Origin: Berghia stephanieae
Taxonomy: Eukaryota > Mollusca > Gastropoda > Nudibranchia > Aeolidiidae
Length of the DNA: 64,000 nucleotides
Assembly (NCBI GenBank): GCA_034508935.3
Contig: CM067444.1
Coordinates: 28,327,619 to 28,391,618 of the forward strand
Direction: 5' to 3'
Shown: positions 60,295-64,000 of the stretch, in pieces
Layout: every line of letters starts with the position of its first letter
How positions within the stretch are numbered: the stretch's first letter is position 1
Program-made: the position numbers and the translations under genes
Notes under the pieces: generated by a model
What the model saw: the letters and a program-made list of their open reading frames with translations, nothing else
Told to the model about the DNA's origin: nothing
The model's database searches: none

Positions 60295-60519
60295 TCTCTA
60301 ATTCCTGTTTAGTTCTGTGATGTTGATTAAGTTTAACTAAACTTCATTCATTGATCAGCTTTTACCCATATTGTTGATTTAGTTTATAAGATAAATAGGT
60401 ACGTAGATGACCTAGTCAGATAAATATAGAATTACCATAATCACATGTTTTTAATGACTAAAGCCATATTGGCTGCGGTCTTATATACAACTCATTAGTT
60501 TAATATTAAAAACTAATAA

Positions 60520-60800
60520 ATAGCAATGTGAAATTGAATGTAAGCTTCAATTTAATATACAGAAACAGAGGAGCATACTATTTCTTACCCATCAATGTTT
60601 TTGTTTATTCATCTTAACAACGCCACTACCACATTATCATCTCATTCGTCTGTAGTGTTTCACTCATCCAGTTTTGTTGATAAAGGGGTAACCTGAATCA
60701 CTGAAACTTCCATGTTATGTTTTCATATATAAAATTGAAGCTTACATTCAATTTCACAGTTATCTATTTCTTCGAGCTTCGAGCAGCAACATCTACATCT
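60520..60800 (+). repeat. interspersed family H copy, longest
   Basis: Both the TGAAATTGAATGTAAGCTTC block and, after about 200 bp, its complement AGCTTACATTCAATTTCACA are present. The element therefore has inverted ends; it finishes CTTCGAGCAGCAACATCTAC. Confidence 0.8.
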
Positions 60801-60975
60801 TAAAAACTAATGGTGCTAAGTAAGGCAGTTAAAAAGTCAAGTTGTTGAAGTAAAGAGGAGGTGTTTAATCGATATATCCACTTTATATTAAAAAATATTG
60901 GTAGCATGGAAAATTAAGCTCTTTTCAATCTCTTTTGTTAAATCTCCTTTGTGGGACACTTTGTAGGAAATGGGG

Positions 60976-61492
60976 CTGGGTGGGGATCCTGACCTTCCAT
61001 AGTGGGCAGGGAGGTACTTGCTGTGTCTTCTATCACCCTGTGTCTGTTTTCCAATTGCTTTCTGTCTTTGTCTTGGAATGAGATTACTTGGTTTTGTCCT
61101 GACCCTGGCCGGAGTCCTTGGCTGGGAGGGAAACAGTCAAATGTATAGTTATAGTTTTGGGAGATATTTTTTCCATTGTAAATCATATCTCAGTTATGTA
61201 CTGTTATTTTTTTAACATTATGATTTGTAAACATTTGAGTGCATTCCTCTTAGTGGGGACCTGTGCTGGTGTCTGATTGAGACTTTTAGGTGATCTCAAA
61301 CTAAGTACACTGATAGTGTGCTCTTGGAATCTAAATCTATTCCCTATTTGAACTGATTCCCCTTTGTCTTCCTTTTTATTCAAGCCCTTTTAATTGTACA
61401 TTAAGAATGTCTTTACTATCTTATTTTCTTCCATTTTACTGGCGCTGATATGACCTAAATGTGTTGCAAGCGCTGAAAACCCCTTAAAACAA
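60976..61492 (+). mobile_element. R520 retroposon
   Basis: 12-bp target duplication TAGGAAATGGGG (60964-60975 and 61493-61504). It starts CTGGGTGGGGATCCTGACCT and ends GCTGAAAACCCCTTAAAACA. Confidence 0.88.
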
Positions 61493-61518
61493 TAGGAAAT
61501 GGGGAGGGGGGGGGGGGG

Positions 61519-61640
61519 GGGGGGGTGGTAGAGCACTCACTTCACACTCAAAGGGATGGAGATTGATCCTGGGTCCAGTCAAGATTTTTTTTTTCTGACA
61601 CCCCCTCCCTCTCCCCCTCCCCCCTTGTGAAGCCATCAGT
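61519..61640 (+). mobile_element. SINE family E fragment
   Basis: GGTGGTAGAGCACTCACTTC, GAGATTGATCCTGGGTCCAG and the TTTTTTTTCTGACACCCCCT block, directly after a poly(G) run of about 22 (61504-61525). Confidence 0.8.
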
Positions 61641-61659
61641 GATCTCTCTCTCTCTATAT

Positions 61660-62215
61660 ATTCCAAGCACAGAACGTTTTGGGCTCAAACCCTTCTTCCG
61701 CCAATAAATAAGACGTAAACATTATTACATCACTTAAAATCCAGGTATATGGCAAAAGGTTCTTGAAATGTGCGGCTATGTGGTATTGTGGTATGACACT
61801 CACTTTCGGATCGGAAGGTCCTGGGTTTGAGCCTCGTTCGCACATAATTGAGTCCTTGGAAAAGACTCTTTCCTCACCATCTCTTACCGTATTCAGGTGT
61901 AAAATGAGAACCCGGCCGTTAACAGCATTGTCTCTGTCCGAAAAAAAAATTGTAATATCGCCTAACAGGCGTCATGTCACATCCTACATGTTAAGTGTTG
62001 CTGTTGGCTAGGGACCCTTGTAAAGTGCTTTGAGCACGTTTAGTGGATATTGCGATATATAAAAGCTAATTTTAAAGCTCAATTGTAAATGTTATTTAAG
62101 TGATGTATTCATGTTTATATTGTTTTAGTTATTGGCTGAAAAAGGGTTTTGAACATGAGACATTCTGTGTGTGGTATTTTGTTCTCCTTCGAAGCTTTCA
62201 TATTATATTCTGTTC
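61660..62215. repeat. family I foldback element interrupted by a SINE A
   Basis: Left arm 61663-61742 (GGGCTCAAACCCTTCTTCCG, ACATCACTTAAA) and right arm 62090-62205 (TTTAAGTGATGT, GGCTGAAAAAGGGTTTTGAA, ACATTCTGTGTGTGGTATTT) are inverted copies. SINE A lies between them. Confidence 0.8.
61771..62073 (+). mobile_element. SINE family A copy nested in foldback element
   Basis: Head GTGCGGCTATGTGGTATTGT, GGGTTTGAGCCTCG, middle ATTCAGGTGTAAAATGAGAA, tail TTTGAGCACGTTTAGTGGAT and TATATAAAAGCT. Confidence 0.88.
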
Positions 62216-62532
62216 CTTTCTTCTTGCTGTACCCATTGATTTATGCGGCTCTCACTTTTAATTATACACAATTATAGTCGGATGCGATTTAAAGTTTATA
62301 TATTTTTTTTAATTGCTTACATTTATCGCATGTCACATTTGAAGCACAAAATAGAATATATTTATATAGTACATATTTATTTTTGAATATGCTTAAAATG
62401 TAACAAAGCATACATATGTAGCTAAAAGGGATTTGTCCTTTTCTTAAGGTAGGTAAAATGCACAACCGCTGTTGTTTTTTGTATAGTTTGTATTTATTTT
62501 GCAGGAGAACAGTACAGACGGAATCATGTGTT

Positions 62533-63065
62533 AACTGGCTGGGGTTCCTGACCTCCATAGTGGGCAGGGAGGTACTTACTGTGTCTTCTATTCCCATATA
62601 TATCTGTTTTTCAACAAGCTTTCTGTCTTTGTCTTGGAATGCGATTACTTGGTTTTGTCCTGGCCCTGGCCGGATACCCTAGCTGGGAGGGAAACAGTCA
62701 AATGTATAGTTAGAGTTTTGGGAGATTATATTTTTTGTTGTCTTGTAAATCATCTCTGTTATGTACTGTATTATGTTTTGGCATATTATATATGATTTGT
62801 AAACATTTGAGTGTATTCCTCTTAGTTGGGACCTATGCTTGTGTCTGGATGAGACTTGTAGGTGATCTCAAACTAAGTACTTTGATAGTGTGCTTTTGGA
62901 ATCTGCATCTGTTTCCTATTTGAACAAATTCCCCTTTGTCTTACCTTTTCTTGGGTGCTTTAATTGTAATTCTATAACTTTTTGCTATCCCATTTTCTTC
63001 CTTTTTACTAGCGCCGATATGACCTTAATGTGTTGCAAGTGCCGTAAAACCCTTAAAAACAAACA
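62533..63065 (+). mobile_element. R520 retroposon
   Basis: Starts GGCTGGGGTTCCTGACCTCC and ends GCCGTAAAACCCTTAAAAAC plus AAAC. No convincing target duplication is seen. It lies in the same orientation as the following copy. Confidence 0.86.
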
Positions 63066-63336
63066 TTCTTTTCTTTAACAAGTGAATAATCATAGTCCAA
63101 TATTTTTATGTTCTTGCGAGGATGAAAAAAAAACCTTTAAATACAGTCAATGGTCGTTAATGGTCAGTTTTTTTCAAGAGCTTGGGCTTATGAAATGCCG
63201 ACAAGATTTCATCTTTTTAAAAAATGTATTAAACAAACGAATCAGTCTATTGATATTAACTTGTAACTGACAATGCTATTCTATTTTTCATGAAATAGGA
63301 GAAATATTATAATGTGTCTGGCTTAAAAGTTATTTC

Positions 63337-63862
63337 CTGGGTGGGACTCCTGACCGCCCATAGTGGGCAGGGAGGTACATACTGTGTCTTCTATCCCCTT
63401 ATATCTGTTTTCCAACATGCTTTCTGTCTTTGTCTTGGAATGAGATTACTTGGTTTTGTCCTGGCCCTGGCCGGAGTCCTAGCTGGGAGGGAAATAGTCA
63501 AATGCATAGTTATTGTTTTGGGAGATATTTTTTTCCCTGTAAATCATCTCTGTTATATATTATTATGTTATTTTGAATGTATAATGTAAGCATTTTAGTG
63601 TATTCCTCTTTGTTGGATTTTGTGCTTGTGTCCGGATGAGACTTATAGGTGATCTCAAACTAAGTACATTGATGGTATGCTCTTGGATACTACATCTGAT
63701 CCCTATTTGTTCCCAGTTCCCCTTTGTCTTACTTTTTTCTTGGGTGCTTTAATTGTGATTCTAGAACTTTTTACTATCTCATTTTCTTCCTTTTTACTGG
63801 CGCTGATATGACCTTAATGTGTTGCAAGCGCCGTAAAACCCTTAAAAACAAACAAACAAAAC
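63337..63862 (+). mobile_element. R520 retroposon
   Basis: 11-bp target duplication AAAGTTATTTC (63326-63336 and 63863-63873). It starts CTGGGTGGGACTCCTGACCG and ends with (CAAA)n. Together with 19073, 48612 and 60976 it fixes both ends of the family. Confidence 0.89.
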
Positions 63863-64000
63863 AAAGTTATTTCACATAAATCTTGTATAATGTGTGATCA
63901 ATTGGTCTATATGATATGTTACCATTATCATTGAAGTGCTGTTTTGTAATTCTATTATTATGTCGCCTTACTACATAGAATAATGATGATGATGATGATT

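Overview
This is metazoan nuclear DNA, not a microbial window. It has spliced exons with GT-AG borders, introns packed with tRNA-derived SINEs, LINEs, mariner and TTAA-type MITEs, and very abundant simple repeats, including long poly(G)/poly(C) runs. The encoded protein and the repeat style suggest a marine invertebrate, probably a lophotrochozoan such as a mollusc. The species is a guess.

The only host gene I can recognise is a Huntingtin-interacting protein 1 (HIP1/HIP1R/Sla2 family) orthologue on the + strand, from before the window to about 40.2 kb. Its N-terminal ANTH exons lie upstream of position 1. The window holds 25 exons from the end of the ANTH domain (2676) through a proline/acidic linker, a long coiled coil and the C-terminal talin-HIP1/R/Sla2 (I/LWEQ) actin-binding region, to a tiny last exon with the stop at 39598-39600. 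Reading phases match at every junction except two spots (the exon 14/15 junction and inside exon 18), where a one-base error is likely. Several introns carry relics of partial exon duplication, and tandem arrays lie right beside splice donors.

From 39.8 to 47.3 kb there is a near-identical tandem duplication of about 3.3 kb that contains the gene's 3' flank plus a young RTE-like LINE. The two units differ mainly by one-base indels, so an assembly artefact is possible. The complete LINE (44235-47346) has a 14-bp target duplication. A third copy at 52.7-53.8 kb is a textbook twin-priming 5' inversion with a 9-bp target duplication.

From 47 to 64 kb I see no host gene. This stretch is interspersed repeats: an approximately 520-bp retroposon family with a constant 5' end (called R520 here; most copies have target duplications), tRNA-derived SINEs (families called A, B, D, E here), TTAA MITEs (F, G), foldback elements (I), minisatellites and microsatellites. 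A mariner element with an uninterrupted transposase frame sits at 628-2009, inside an (AT)n tract. I found no LTR retrovirus-like element, CRISPR array or bacterial-type operon. Nothing here forms a new multi-gene system. The most novel items are the R520 retroposon family, the relic exon arrays, the 36-bp palindromic satellite that is open on both strands, and the 66-bp-arm hairpin.
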